Part shown: positions 34,406-56,284 of the stretch, in pieces | Layout of the letters: every line of letters begins with the position of its first letter | Numbering within the stretch: the first letter of the stretch is position 1 | Assembly (NCBI GenBank): GCA_026874595.1 | Contig: CM049309.1 | Span: forward strand, 4,872,076-4,936,075 | Reading direction: 5' to 3' | From: Sipunculus nudus | Lineage: Eukaryota > Annelida > Sipuncula > Golfingiida > Sipunculidae | Length of the DNA stretch: 64,000 nucleotides | Made by a program: the position numbers and the translations under genes | Notes under the pieces: model-generated | The model's database searches: none | Seen by the model: the letters and a program-made list of their open reading frames with translations, nothing else | What the model was told of the DNA's origin: nothing

Positions 34406-34760
34406 ATTGCCCCCCCCCCCCATGAATATACTTCGTTTCACCTGCCTCCCGTAGAGTTTGAGGTGCAAAAAAATATTGCAAAGTTGATTTATTTGTTGAA
34501 ATATATATACTTTATTCTAAGTAAGCATTGACCAATAAATGACAGCAGAAATGCACCCGAGCGCAGTAGTTTTCAGTTTTTCAAAATATTCCACACCATG
34601 GGAGGGCAACACCTCCTCTGGGGCATTACTGACATCCGCTTAATTAATCCCCCCCCCCGCTATTTGGGTCAGGCTACGGCCATATATATATATATATATG
34701 TCTACTTTATGTGTCTACAATTTCACCCCCCCCCCCCCCCCCCCACCATAAATATTTCGT
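34199..34760. repeat. (TA)n microsatellites with a repeated 80-base module
   Basis: TA tracts at about 34199-34243, 34326-34403 and 34681-34699. The module GGGGCATTACTGACATCCGC...poly-C...GCTATTTGGGTCAGG occurs at 34253-34325 and 34619-34680, each time leading into TA repeats. Confidence 0.85.
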
Positions 34761-37125
34761 TCCGCCGCCAAAGCAGGAAAACGGCAACTAACCCCGACAC
34801 TCAGTATTTTAGTTTTAGTTATATCTTATTGCCGCATATTAAATTTACTAAAACCTGGATCAGAACCGAATATATAGTCACAGACATGTTTGGAGTTCCC
34901 GGGCTCTCAAGTGTATCAACACGAAAACCAAAAGGTCACCCAAACATGCCTCCTCTATCCGTTCATCACATCATCTCCAGATTTCAAGCAGGCATTGCCG
35001 TGGACGGCTACCTGTAAAGTTTATCATCATTTCAGATTAACCAATGGTAATCTGATCAAATAAGAACAAAGTGTATCGTGAATGCCTTGCAACTCCTGAT
35101 TCCAAGCAAGCAGACCACCCAAATGTATACTGTTACACCTACAAGAATTTTACAGCCCACCACCCAACCCCGCCAAGGTGCTGGAACATCCATGTCCCTC
35201 AGCACTGCTGAATTATAGCAGTGAGAGAGCAAACACCCACATAAACAACCCATCCAAACATTGCTTAATCATTTAACTAGCTAACATTTTCCAAGAAATG
35301 TACGACAAAGTCGTACGACTGCTTTAAAAGCAAACTATAAGCAAATATCTCAGACGGCCTTCTTACTTCTTCACACGAGCTGCACGACTGGTTAACTTCC
35401 GGTTGACTGGTTACCTTCATACAAAGTGGACTAAAACCTGGACGTCACATGTTGGACATTGGATGTCATGTTGAATGCGCAATGTTTCTATTTTACCTCA
35501 GGTTAGATTGACAGAATTACTGACATAAACAATTTTTTTAGTATCAACAACTTTTGTATAATGAAAAATTCATAAAATTAAGTCATCTATAATGTTGAAT
35601 ACAGGTTAAATACGACCACCTGAGCCAAATAAAACAAGATGTAAAGTTTGTTATAGCATTTCCATTCATATTATTGAAGTATTATCGAAACTTTAATTAC
35701 ATCAGTAATAAAATACCATTGCATGAGGTAATTTTATCATAGACTTTAATTAATCGATTCATGTATATACAATTGAATAATCCCCGTGAAAATTATTTAA
35801 CACATTACTGCTCATGCAGAAGTGCACGGAAAAATACATGAAAGCGATATCTAGATCTCTGGCATACTAGTATATCGAGAATCTCTCTGGCCTTTGATCA
35901 TAATGCATACAAATTCTGTTTGCTGGTATAAACATGTTGTGCGGCATCAAAGATTGACGTCGGGCTCAGCATCCGTCATTCGACATCCCGATTTTAGACC
36001 TAATTCCACGCATTGACGTAAATGTGAAAAGAAACCAGTCTAAATCAAAATTGACACTTCGTGACTGAAGCCGGGTATGTGGACCGGCGAACTGGAACTT
36101 TGTTTATAAACTGTTCACTGTTCTTTCAAAGTAAGTAGGTTGATTAACTTTAAAATATAGTCACAGAGAATCATTCTGTGTGATGAAGTACGTCTGTCAA
36201 CGAAATCTACTGATTTATATTTATATATCATGAAAGAATATTCATTGACAGCTGTCAATGCCACGTTGACCCTCCCACTCAGTGGGCCACTGTGGGTTAG
36301 CACGTACTCGTTTATCATGAAAAAAAGGTTAACACTAGAGTATAAGCCCGTATCAGTATCATGTAATATACTTCACCGAATACATACAATTTATTTGCTG
36401 TTTACTCAATATTACAATAGTTACTTCCAAGAATCCTATTATTAATATTATACCAAAATGTAACAATTAAAAAATAATTAAAACTTTAAAGCCTGTATTT
36501 TAATAAGGCTGTATAGCTATAATAAAACATATAGTATTTATATATTAAGTCAGTAAATATAATATGATAAGAGAAAAAGAGGATCAGAAAGTAAAATCTT
36601 TATGTGGAATATAAATTTGTATAAAATAGAATTTGAAATTAAAAGTATATCTATAAAAGATATCATTGTAAATATTAGTGAACTATGTTAGAATTACAAT
36701 ATATATTTGTAAATTTTAATTCCAGTCACCATGACAGGACTCGGAAGACTGTTATATAATGATTGACCAAATTTTAATTTTAATAAGCCACAATACGTTG
36801 GTATGTGGACATTTTATTTGGACAAGGCCCATCCTACAGAAGCTATAATGTTCATAAATCAAATTTGAATAAATTGAAGATTAACTCAGCGGTCTTTTTG
36901 TCTATCAAGTGCAAGTAGATAGAACACCTGTATAAATAACTCCTGGTATCAATATAGGTGTCTAAGGTTTACCTGGAAGTAATCAGTTACAATTACTGTT
37001 TATAAAAAATAAGTCAAATTATTGGACTCTGCCTGAAAAGGTGTAATAAATTATATATGTATTAAAGTACAATTAGATTTTCTGATAACTTGGCCCTGGT
37101 TTTAGGTAAATCATAATAAATACTA
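34761..37125. other. Intergenic, nothing recognised
   Basis: The 139-aa ORF at 34598-35017 runs through microsatellite sequence and has no recognisable domain. A donor-like GTAAGT follows 36129, but there is no evidence it belongs to GALE. Confidence 0.4.
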
Positions 37126-38759
37126 CTCTGATGCATTTGGCAATTTCTTCCAAGAGTCATTTTTTCCATGGAAACTTCCAGCTTGGAAGAAGTAGTTTAC
37201 TCCATTTCTTCTAGAAGAAACTTTCAAATTTCATGAGAGAATATATAAAACTGATAAATTTTCACTTTTATTTCTGCTTAAACATAATCTGTTTCATCTT
37301 ATTTGCAAATATAAAGGTATAATATATATTAATATCTAGTGACAGTGTTATCTTAGAATGTATGACTATTAGTTTACTTTAGTCAGACAATATGCCTCAT
37401 GTAGTTTGAGTTCAGGTCACATAATTCAAGATCAATGGACACCGGTTTCTGTCTAGTGAACCAGGCAATGAGTAACCAGGTGATTATGTACACAAGTGAA
37501 GCTTCACTCCAGTTACCCCTGACTGCACAGAGAGGCAGGGTATGGGGTAGTCATGTAAGAATGCTAGACTGTTCTCAGGAGTTGCAGTTCAAGGAAGCTG
37601 TATGGATATAGGTCAATTTCGGCCACTGACAATATCGGCCGCCTGTCTCAAATCGACCATTTCGGCCGAAACCCCGATGATGCCACTGCTGGGCCCTGAC
37701 TCTGGCCGTCAACCATTTCAGCCACGACTTTTAGTTGCCAGGCTACTTCATTACTATCCACTGTTCTTCTAGGCCACCTAATTACAACATACACGGCTAC
37801 ATCTTAAATTAAGTCCTTGCTGATTTAACCTTAAATGTGAATTTAATCATTGGAAGAACTCGAGCGCACACATTTCAGTACCCACAAACACCTTCAAACA
37901 AAAACATCTACGCAAGCAACCTCAAACAGAAATAAATAAACAAATAAAATATTATACACCTTTTTTAATACACATTTTATTACATATATAATTTAGGAAA
38001 ACACATATGTTATGTTTTTATTTAATTAAAACAGCCAGGCCTCTGTGTCCATACATTGCATGGTGTTGGTATACTGCATGATCTTTAATTAACAATGGAT
38101 TGTGGAACAGATCATTGTGGAACTGGAAAAAAATAATAATTTATTAGTCTAGGTCCTAAACATTACACAGTTCATTACTGTAATACTATACTTGAAATAC
38201 TTTTCTTGAAATGGTTTTTACCACAATTTTGTTTAGTTGAAATGACCAGGTTATCAGTTATAGTAGTTTTAAGTGTATTGGACCATATTTGCAGTTCATT
38301 GGTGTGAATTAATACATAGGTAATTAAATAAGGACATTTCATACCTGCAGTTCTGAATTTGATAGATTACTAACAGTTTATATATGTAGTGTAGTGGATA
38401 GTAACAATATTGTACACATGATGGACTTGCAAGGTCTTCGCGTCACATGATTCGATATATGCTGTTAATATTAGGTTCAGTATGATTATTTATTGACCTG
38501 TAACATTAAATAATCATTTTTTAAAGAATGAATTGAATTCATAGTCAATGGTATATTTATATATCATATGATTTGATTATGGCAATGCAGGAATATTTGA
38601 GAAGACAAAATTTAAAACCAGTGTGTAATTTGTATGAGTGTTGATAACAAACCAGGTAAAAATATTGATTTCATCTATATTGTGAACTTATGTAAATAAA
38701 TATCCATTAAGTATAACAAAATACAAGGATAATAAACAAGGCCTTTAATGGATTGATTG

Positions 38760-39045
38760 TCAAAACGCCCACTATAGACCAACACCGCAGAAAGCTTCAC
38801 TGGCTTTAATTATTATGGCTTTGCTACAAAATTAACTAGCTAAAACACATACACATATATATTGGATACTTCTGATTCATTGTGGGTTTTATGAAAGTTT
38901 CTAATAGTAATACAAATTATTCTATACTGCCAATGGACAGCTCAGAAAGTAACGATAAGCAAAGGAACACTATCTTTAATTATTACAGATTTGCTACAGA
39001 ATAAACTAGCTTAAACACACAAAAACACACATATATATGTGAAAT
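38760..39045. repeat. Two direct copies of a 60-80 base module
   Basis: CTTTAATTATTATGGCTTTG...ACTAGCTAAAACACA at about 38810 recurs at about 38972 as CTTTAATTATTACAGATTTG...ACTAGCTTAAACACA. Both lie inside the 5-kb element. Confidence 0.6.
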
Positions 39046-39050
39046 TCCCT

Positions 39051-39200
39051 GTATAAAATCAGTCAATTTGTAAATTGCCCGAAATTTTCAGTCAATTTAA
39101 GAATTGCCTGTTTCACTAGGGCCTGGCATGTTATTTAAATGCATGAATCAGGCAATTTGTAAAGTGACTGAAACTTTCAGACAAATTGTCTGATTTTACA
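39051..39200. mobile_element. 150-bp palindromic MITE
   Basis: The left arm TATAAAATCAGTCAATTTG and the inverted right arm (complement TGTAAAATCAGACAATTTG) pair over about 50 bases. GGCAATTTGTAAA-type words repeat inside. It is nested in the 5-kb element. Confidence 0.6.
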
Positions 39201-42177
39201 CATTGAATGTAACATATATATATATATGTATGTTTTACCACTCTGGCCTAGTCTGTAGGCCATAGAGCACTTAACAACAGAGGATAACTCCACCTTCTAT
39301 ATATATATGGGCACTTTAACACAAAAGGTTGAGTGATTATTCTCACTGGGGAGTAAAAACTGAATACCTAACAGAGCAAAATTATGTTTACCCCTGAAAA
39401 AGTATATAACTTTGCTAAAGGAACCTGTTTAGTATGTACTTGTGAACTAATAGTAATACAAGTAGCCTTGAATTCAATAATTCAACCATGCAAATTTTTT
39501 ACAAAAATCTTTTTCTCTTCACAGCTGTACATAATTTAAATTTTGGATCAGTGGTCTGTTCTGATGTCTTTATCTGATGTATTTGATCATATGCCCCAAG
39601 TTCATGGCCAAAAAATCTGCAGTCACATTGGTTTTTGATGAAATTTTCATATTTTTATAATAAATTTAACAATGCATTTTAACTATGATTAAAGGAAGTA
39701 TGCTGTCAGTATTTATTCTGACACTGCTCTGGTCAATTAGTAACAGAAATGGTGAGAGAAGTTTTTCAGCTGTACAGAGTTCAAGAAATCAGGAAATATG
39801 TTCATGCCTTAGTCTGTGGTCACTTGATTTATATGATAACCGTTTTTACTGACATTTGTACTGGAGGGGACATTATTTTAACATGCACTATGGCAGAAAT
39901 AGTAGTAAGGTTTTTGTTCCCTCTCCCTTGTATTGTTCATGGACCTCTTGAACATAAAATGAATCCGTGTCAACCTCATTCTCAAGAGGCAAGTTCATCT
40001 GTAACTTTTTGGACCTTGTGGTTAAAGGAGCACAAAACAGACATACCAAAGTATCACTTTTTAAGTATATTGCCGTCAATTATGACTCCATAATATTAAA
40101 TAACACATTAAGCAAGATAATAAATAGTTTTGTTGAAAAAAAAATATACTGGAGAAAACATATTTTTACCAACAATTTGGAGAAAATGTCATCTTGAAAA
40201 TGAAATATTTCACTGATATTTTATTCAGAATCAGTTGTGTTCACAATCCATAATGCAAATAAATTTTTTTTCACTCATGTTTCATTCCAAACACATTTAC
40301 TTTAGATATTAACATATCTCAAATTATTTTATAGCATACATCAAAGTAAACTATGGTTCATAGACAACATAGCTCACCTTATTGTTATATAAACAAAAAT
40401 TTATTGTAGGCCTTGGAAAAATCTGTATATATTTATATATATATATATATAAATATTAATTTATTCAAAATTTGGGACATACACTTTTGTATTATGTAAA
40501 ATAATAGATAAAGTTCCTGCAAGTTATACTTAACATAGCATCCTCAGTGACACAACAGTTGTCGAAATGGACATTTCAGTTTCATTTTGGCTTTTACTTG
40601 TGAGGATATTACCATTACATTTGATCTAAAACATATAAAAACAACTTTTCTGAGACTAAGAATAATTAGAGCCAGAAAATTATGCTTTTAGAAGAAGACA
40701 ATGTTGATATCATTATCTATACAGACTTTGCTATGAGACTTGGTAAAATGGATGGAAAAAGAAAAGCACTTTGTCAAAGATAAAGTTCACATGATGTCTC
40801 CACCCTCACCAACCCCAGCCTCAACACTGATAACTGTGTCATTTTAAATGTGTATGAACAAACTATGAGCCCATAGTTTCAAAAGCTGTTTTACCAAACT
40901 CTTTGGCTTTGTTTCACATGTTGTTGACTTTTCTTGAGCAAAAGTATCTACAAATTTAAATATAGTTTCTCTCATGAAGTAATGTATTCATGGCATGTGA
41001 GATTGGCAAGGGAATAGGAAGCACTGGTATTTTCATAAGAATTATCTTTTGCTAAAACAATTTGATCAGCAATCATCAATATGGCACAGCTACATAAATA
41101 TGTGACATGAAGAGAGTGTAAATGATCCATATAATGAAATGTTAGATTTTGGTAAAATGAAAATTAGGGCTGTTCTACTATTTCATCAGGTCTGCTTTTG
41201 GTAAAGAATCTTAACGTGTATGTGGTTCTGGTTAAAGACAGATACATAACAATTAATTTATATTAATACACATTCTGGCTAAGTGGAACTGCAACTCCGG
41301 AGAACAGTCTTTTCTGCCATGTCATATAGACTAATCAAATGGTAAACAACAGATACAAAATGTTTCATGGGGGATGCCCAAAAGATGCTGTTTGGGAACA
41401 TTTTGTAAGAGTAGAAGTGATAAATTTGCTGCTAAGTGCGTATAGTTGTGGTCATCAACAAAGTATTAAACCCTGTAGAATGAAGTCCCATCATGCTAAC
41501 TGTAAGTCAGCTGCTACAGAGAATGACAGACAAAACGACCAAGCAGCACTGTTAACTGATCAATCATAGTGTAATATAACACAGGATATTGTTAAGTCAT
41601 ACACAAGCCAGCTATTTCAATGCAATTTACGTACTATTTAGATTTTACATATAAGTGAGTAAGTATGCAGCACTGCTTGAAACCTGGGCAGCTGTGCACT
41701 TGACTGTTAAGATACAAGATGAGAAAATTGAAGTATATAAACTGTTATTCTGTATCATACAAAAGTATCATTGCTAACCCTCATGTGAATACAGGTTAAC
41801 ATTTTAACCAGAATCTTTTGTAAATTAACATGTCAACACATATTATGCAACACTACATACTTTTACAGTTAAAATACACATCTATTAGCAGCAATGTTGG
41901 CAATACTTTAAATATAAAATTAACAATTACATTTAGATTAATCAGAAAATTGTTCCTGCACACTGATTAAAAATCATATTGTTTTATTTTATTCAAAAGA
42001 AATGAAAATAGTTCAAATATCTGTTTTGATTTTGTGTATCACACTATCTATCTTACTGTCCACTAAATTCCACTTTCAACCATTTCTCCTAGAGAAAAAT
42101 GGAGGAAACCCCATTTCCTCCAAATTCTTCCAATCTATTGGAAGAAATACATTTCTTCTGGAAGAAAACCAATAATG

Positions 42178-51334
<9,157 letters not shown>

Positions 51335-51700
51335 GGCAGCATGAATATAGGGTTCTTGTAGGACATAATATTTAAATAATATTAACAGACAGAAAATCGT
51401 CCAAACAACCAAATATGAACTAAAATTAACAAATAGGGGCACAACAGCTGAATGCTAGGGCAAGTAGTGGTTGGGTTGTTAGTCGGGTTTGGTGTGATAG
51501 CCTTGTGATGCAGGCGTATATTGCATACAGAGTATATGATAGAGCACTTTCACCATTGTGAAGTAGATAAATATGTTTAATAACATGACTGGAGCATGTT
51601 ATTCAGTTTGTTTTTACAGAGTCCATAATCATATTAAACCCATTTTAATAGATACATTCCATGTGTATTGATACTTGCAGTTGTTTAGATGTAACATTAA

Positions 51701-51967
51701 CCCTTTACTGTTCACATTTATTTTCGATTTCCGACAAATTCTAACACTATTTATATTAACTCTAACAGCCATATCTTTTCAAGCTTTTTTTTGTATCTTT
51801 ATCCAATTTTCAACAGTTCCAACTAATAATGTTTGCTGAAGATTATTAAAAATCATTGAAACTTAGAAATAATATGCAATATTTTTGTCATGAAAGAATC
51901 TATACATATCATGGCATTCTAGTGGCCTATTTTGAGTGCTCTTTAGTGGCTTGTAAACAGTAAAGGG
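51701..51967. mobile_element. piggyBac-type MITE (267 bp)
   Basis: The ends CCCTTTACTGTTCACA and TGTAAACAGTAAAGGG are inverted repeats, each flanked by TTAA (51697-51700 and 51968-51971). A TTAA target duplication with CCC-starting ends is diagnostic of the piggyBac superfamily. It has no ORF. It sits 367 bases after the GALE stop codon. Confidence 0.9.
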
Positions 51968-51971
51968 TTAA

Positions 51972-52255
51972 AGTCAAGGGATCAAACACATTCACACTTG
52001 CATCTTTGTAGGTGTCAGTACACTTGAAGGGATCAAACACTTGTTGATGGTTGTAGAGGTTATACATTCTTGAAATTATCAAACATGTATTGATACCTGT
52101 ACTGTGAAGATGGTGCATACACATAAAGGGATTCAACATGTATTGCTGTTAGCATATCTGTAAATTTACATTCACTGCAGGGTCCAAAATGTTGACACCT
52201 GTAAATATTACATACACTTGTGACTCAGCATATTTTGATCCTTAAAGCTGTGAAG
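51972..52255. repeat. Old, decayed edge of the 52-bp satellite
   Basis: Loose copies of GGGATCAAACA...GTATTGATACCTGT appear at irregular spacing, grading into the regular array to the right. Confidence 0.6.
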
Positions 52256-54385
52256 TTTATATGGAAATGGAGGAATCCAGCATGGATTGATATTTACAGC
52301 TGTTTAGATTATACAGAAATGGTGGGATCAAGCATGTACTGATACTCACAGCTGTGTGGATGATACAGAAATGATAGGATCAAGAATGTATTGATACTTA
52401 TAGCTGTGTGGATGATACAGAATTGATGGGATCAAGAATGTATTGATACTTATAGCTGTGTGGATGATACAAGAATGATCAGATTAAGAATGTATTGATA
52501 CTTATAGCTGTGTGGATGATACAGAATTGATGGGATCAAGAATGTATTGATACTTATAGCTGTGTGGATGATACAGAAATGATAGGATCAAGAATGTATT
52601 GATACTTATAGCTGTGTGGATGATACAGAATTGATGGGATCAAGAATGTATTGATACTTATAGCTGTGTTGATGATACAAAATTGATGGGATCAAGAATG
52701 TATTGATATTTATAGCAGTTTAGATGATACAGAAATGATGGGATCAAGCATGTATTGATACTCACAGCTGTGTAGACGATACAGAAATGATAGGATCAAG
52801 AATGTATTGATACTTATAGCTGTGTGGATGATACAGAATTGATGGGATCAAGAATGTATTGATACTTATAGCTGTGTTGATGATACAGAATTGATGGGAT
52901 CAAGAATGTATTGATATTTATAGCAGTTTAGATGATACAGAAATGGTGGGATCAAGCATGTACTGATATTCACAGCTGTGTGGATGATACAGAAATGATA
53001 GGATCAAGAATGTATTGATACTTATAGCTGTGTGAATGATACAGAAATGATAGGATCAAGAATGTATTGATACTAATAGCTGTGTGGATGATACAAGAAT
53101 GATCAGATCAAGAATGTATTGATACTTATAGCTGTGTGGATGATACAGAAATGATAGGATCAAGAATGTATTGATACTTATAGCTGTGTGGATGATACAG
53201 AATTGATGGGATCAAGAATGTATTGATACTTATAGCTGTGTGGATGATACAGAAATGATAGGATCAAGAATGTATTGATACTTATAGCTGTGTGGATGAT
53301 ACAGAATTGATGGGATCAAGAATGTATTGATACTTATAGCTGTGTTGATGATACAGAATTGATGGGATCAAGAATGTATTGATATTTATCGCAGTTTAGA
53401 TGATACAGAAATGGTGGGATCAAGCATGTACTGATACTCACAGCTGTGTGGATGATACAGAAATGATAGGATCAAGAATGTATTGATACTTATAGCTGTG
53501 TGAATGATACAGAAATGATAGGATCAAGAATGTATTGATACTTATAGCTGTGTGGATGATACAAGAATGATCAGATCAAGAATGTATTGATACTTATAGC
53601 TGTGTGGATGATACAGAAATGATAGGATCAAGAATGTATTGATACTTATAGCTGTGTGGATGATACAGAATTGATGGGATCAAGAATGTATTGATACTTA
53701 TAGCTGTGTGGATGATACAGAAATGATAGGATCAAGAATGTATTGATACTTATAGCTGTGTGGATGATACAGAATTGATGGGATCAAGAATGTATTGATA
53801 CTTATAGCTGTGTTGATGATACAGAATTGATGGGATCAAGAATGTATTGATATTTATAGCAGTTTAGATGATACAGAAATGATGGGATCAAGCATGTATT
53901 GATACTCAGAGCTGTGTAGACGATACAGAAATGATAGGATCAAGAATGTATTGATACTTATAGCTGTGTGGATGATACAGAATTGATGGGATCAAGAATG
54001 TATTGATACTTATAGCTGTGTGGATGATACAGAAATGATAGGATCAAGAACTTATGATATTTATAGCAGTTTAGATGATACAGAAATGATGGGATCAAGC
54101 ATGTATTGATACTCACAGCTGTGTAGACGATACAGAAATGATAGGATCAAGAATGTATTGATACTTATAGCTGTGTGGATGATACAGAATTGATGGGATC
54201 AAGAATGTATTGATACTTATAGCTGTGTGGATGATACAGAAATGATAGGATCAAGAATGTATTTATACTTATAGCTGTGTGGATGATACAGAAATTATGG
54301 GATCAAGAATGTATTGATACTTACAGCTCTGTGGATGATACAGAAATGATGGGGTCAAGAATGTATTGATACTTACAGCTTGTAG
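52256..54385. repeat. 52-bp satellite array with 9-unit higher-order repeat
   Basis: About 40 units; a typical one reads GGGATCAAGAATGTATTGAT, then ACTTATAGCTGTGTGGATGA, then TACAGAATTGAT. Variant units recur in order. The CAGTTTAGATG variant appears near 52716, 52924, 53393, 53862 and 54068. TGAATGATAC recurs at 53033 and 53501, 468 bases apart (9 x 52). No long ORF. Confidence 0.95.
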
Positions 54386-54620
54386 ATTTTACATATTCCT
54401 GAAATCATCCAGCCTGTGTTCAAGCAAATATGTAAATGTAACACCAATTTAAAAGGGTCTAACATCTGTTGATACTTAATGTTCTCCAGATGATATAGTA
54501 TATTTAGATTCATCAAACATGTTGATACTGATTGTTGATACTATTACTTATGTACATGTTACACATACATAAAAGACGTGTTGACACTAGGGTATACAGA
54601 TGTAACATGCACTCTTAGGA
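54386..54620. repeat. Decayed right edge of the satellite
   Basis: Irregular GTTGATACT and CATGTTGATACTG words fade out by about 54600. Confidence 0.5.
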
Positions 54621-54836
54621 AACATGTCTCAAGAAAGCTTTACTTTTGTCATAAACTTGCTTTGTAGATGCTAGGATATTTTATAAGTTCTCCTGGAACA
54701 CACTGATTGGATTTTTGGCAATGGAATTGAATGAATGCATGCAATCTGGGAGTTACATATGAGAGTTTATAATGGAATAGTGGAAAATGTTAGAAATAGA
54801 GGTTTGTAGTCATGACAGGTATGAACTAAAGCTAAT

Positions 54837-54842
54837 AATAAA
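54837..54842 (+). promoter_or_regulatory. Candidate distal poly(A) signal for GALE
   Basis: AATAAA followed about 10-30 bases later by a GTGTTGC and T-rich stretch. ATTAAA near 51632 is a nearer alternative. Which is used cannot be told from sequence. Confidence 0.35.
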
Positions 54843-55004
54843 ATGTACCAGTGTTGCTTGAAAGTCTTTTTTTATTCATGTTTTTCTGAAAAAAGGTGTT
54901 TATTAACTTTTTTTTAAAAATTATCCTATAATTTAAGGATATAGGCGTGGTTAAAAATAGAATAATTCTGCTCTTTTAACTTTGCTGATACTTGTCCCTT
55001 TTGC

Positions 55005-55180
55005 CACCAAACTCTCTCCAAGGATACATTCTCGACTTTGTTGTCCTCGGAGCACCACCACGCTCTTATTGAGCACTGGCAGGTTTGTTTCTCCCAGTTT
55101 ATCAGCTGCCAATTTGCCTGTACAATAACAATGGATGTCACTGGCTGCATGTCATAATTACAGGTATACTGCAAGTTAAA
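55005..55180. repeat. Dispersed repeat shared with 16030-16200
   Basis: Shared words include CAGGTTTRTTTCTCCCAGTTT and GCATGYCATAAT. Class unknown. Confidence 0.45.
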
Positions 55181-55209
55181 AACAAGGGACCCATGGGTCA
55201 CGGCGCTCA

Positions 55210-56280
55210 GCTGTTATATATGATAAAAATATGATTTGGGAATGAGGCACATGCTGGTTTTGTGTGGTAATAAACAGATTTTGACTTTGCCATATAACTT
55301 ATAAGCAGCACATATAATAAAAGAGTTTAACTATTTCTTAAAATTTAATAACAAATAGTGCCAATATAATTTTTATTGAAAAAAAATAAGAAAATCATGA
55401 TTTTTTAAAATAAAATATAACTGAAATGATTATTAAAATAATATTATAGAATATATTCATGAATGCCTATGAAAACATTTTGAAAGTATCTGAACTGGTA
55501 TTCAAATACTTTCATTTTTACCTGAATTCCCATTCTTATGCAATAAAATTTTTTAATGCAGTACATTTTCATATTCGTATTCAAATACATTTGCAAAGCA
55601 TTCGCACCATGTCTAGTAGATTTAGCCAAACAATGATGTTGAGAATCCAGAATATACAAAATTCACAAATTTAAATAATGATCATAAGTACCTGGTTTTA
55701 TGGCTTTCATTTATATTAAAAAAAATAAATGTAATATATTCACTTTGGACTACTTTCACATCAATCTACACACTAGACACAGTAGGAATCTAGATTAATA
55801 TTATCAACTGCATCTTTGTCTACCATTAGTTTCCTTCATATGATCCCTAATGATTTGTAATGAATAATATGATTTATTTTTGGTGTTAGTTGGAATACGT
55901 GACATTCTATCAATAGATACAAGATTCTTATATCATCAGTAAATGCAAGTTTATTTCCTGTTATTATCAACTAAAAATTCCTTTCCATTTTTCTTTAATT
56001 TGTTATTAAAAACCAATAAAAGTTATTAATTTATTGTTTATTGTTATGTTGTTTTTAAAACAACTACTAGATGAGTTGGGTTGGACACCTGGATCAACTG
56101 TGGCTGGGCATTAGCTGCCTGGCTGCCCCAGTGTAGGCCTCCCGTCAAGCATGCATAATCTGATGAAAGGTCAACAAGGTCAACATACAGGTGACTGAAG
56201 AGGGGCTGGATTGACCCTGGGTCTGACATGGTCTCATAAAAACATAAATAAAAGCTACAATATTTGGCCAATTTCTTTCA
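55210..56280. other. Intergenic, AT-rich, nothing recognised
   Basis: Overlapping 71-aa ORFs on both strands at 55444-55674 have no motif. Confidence 0.45.
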
Positions 56281-56284
56281 GCTT

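Larger units (their letters stand above)
37134..42177. mobile_element. About 5-kb DNA transposon-like element, no transposase
   Basis: The left end CATTTGGCAATTTCTTCC is matched, inverted, by the right end, which on the complement reads CATTATTGGTTTTCTTCC. Similarity continues about 95 bases through TTGGAAGAA, CCATTTCTTCTAG and AGAAA blocks. CTCTGATG stands directly outside both ends (37126-37133 and 42178-42185), an 8-bp target-site duplication. A further inverted pair lies inside: GACTGTTCTCAGGAGTTGCA at 37567 and its near complement at 41290. No ORF beyond 114 aa. The superfamily is undecided (8-bp duplications fit hAT, P or Merlin). Its right end is about 365 bases before the GALE start codon. 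Confidence 0.7.

Noticed and set aside
34598-35017. 139-aa ORF as a gene
   Set aside because: Half of it is microsatellite and poly-C translation; the rest has no known domain or splice signals.
36115-36130. First non-coding exon of GALE ending at the GTAAGT after 36129
   Set aside because: Donor-like hexamers are common by chance, and nothing ties this one to GALE.
37134-42177. Polinton/Maverick virus-like element
   Set aside because: No DNA polymerase, integrase, ATPase or capsid ORF is present, and the ends and 8-bp duplication differ from the 6-bp duplication expected.
52256-54385. CRISPR-like array
   Set aside because: The unit is fully repeated with no unique spacers, the genome is eukaryotic, and there are no cas genes. 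It is a satellite.
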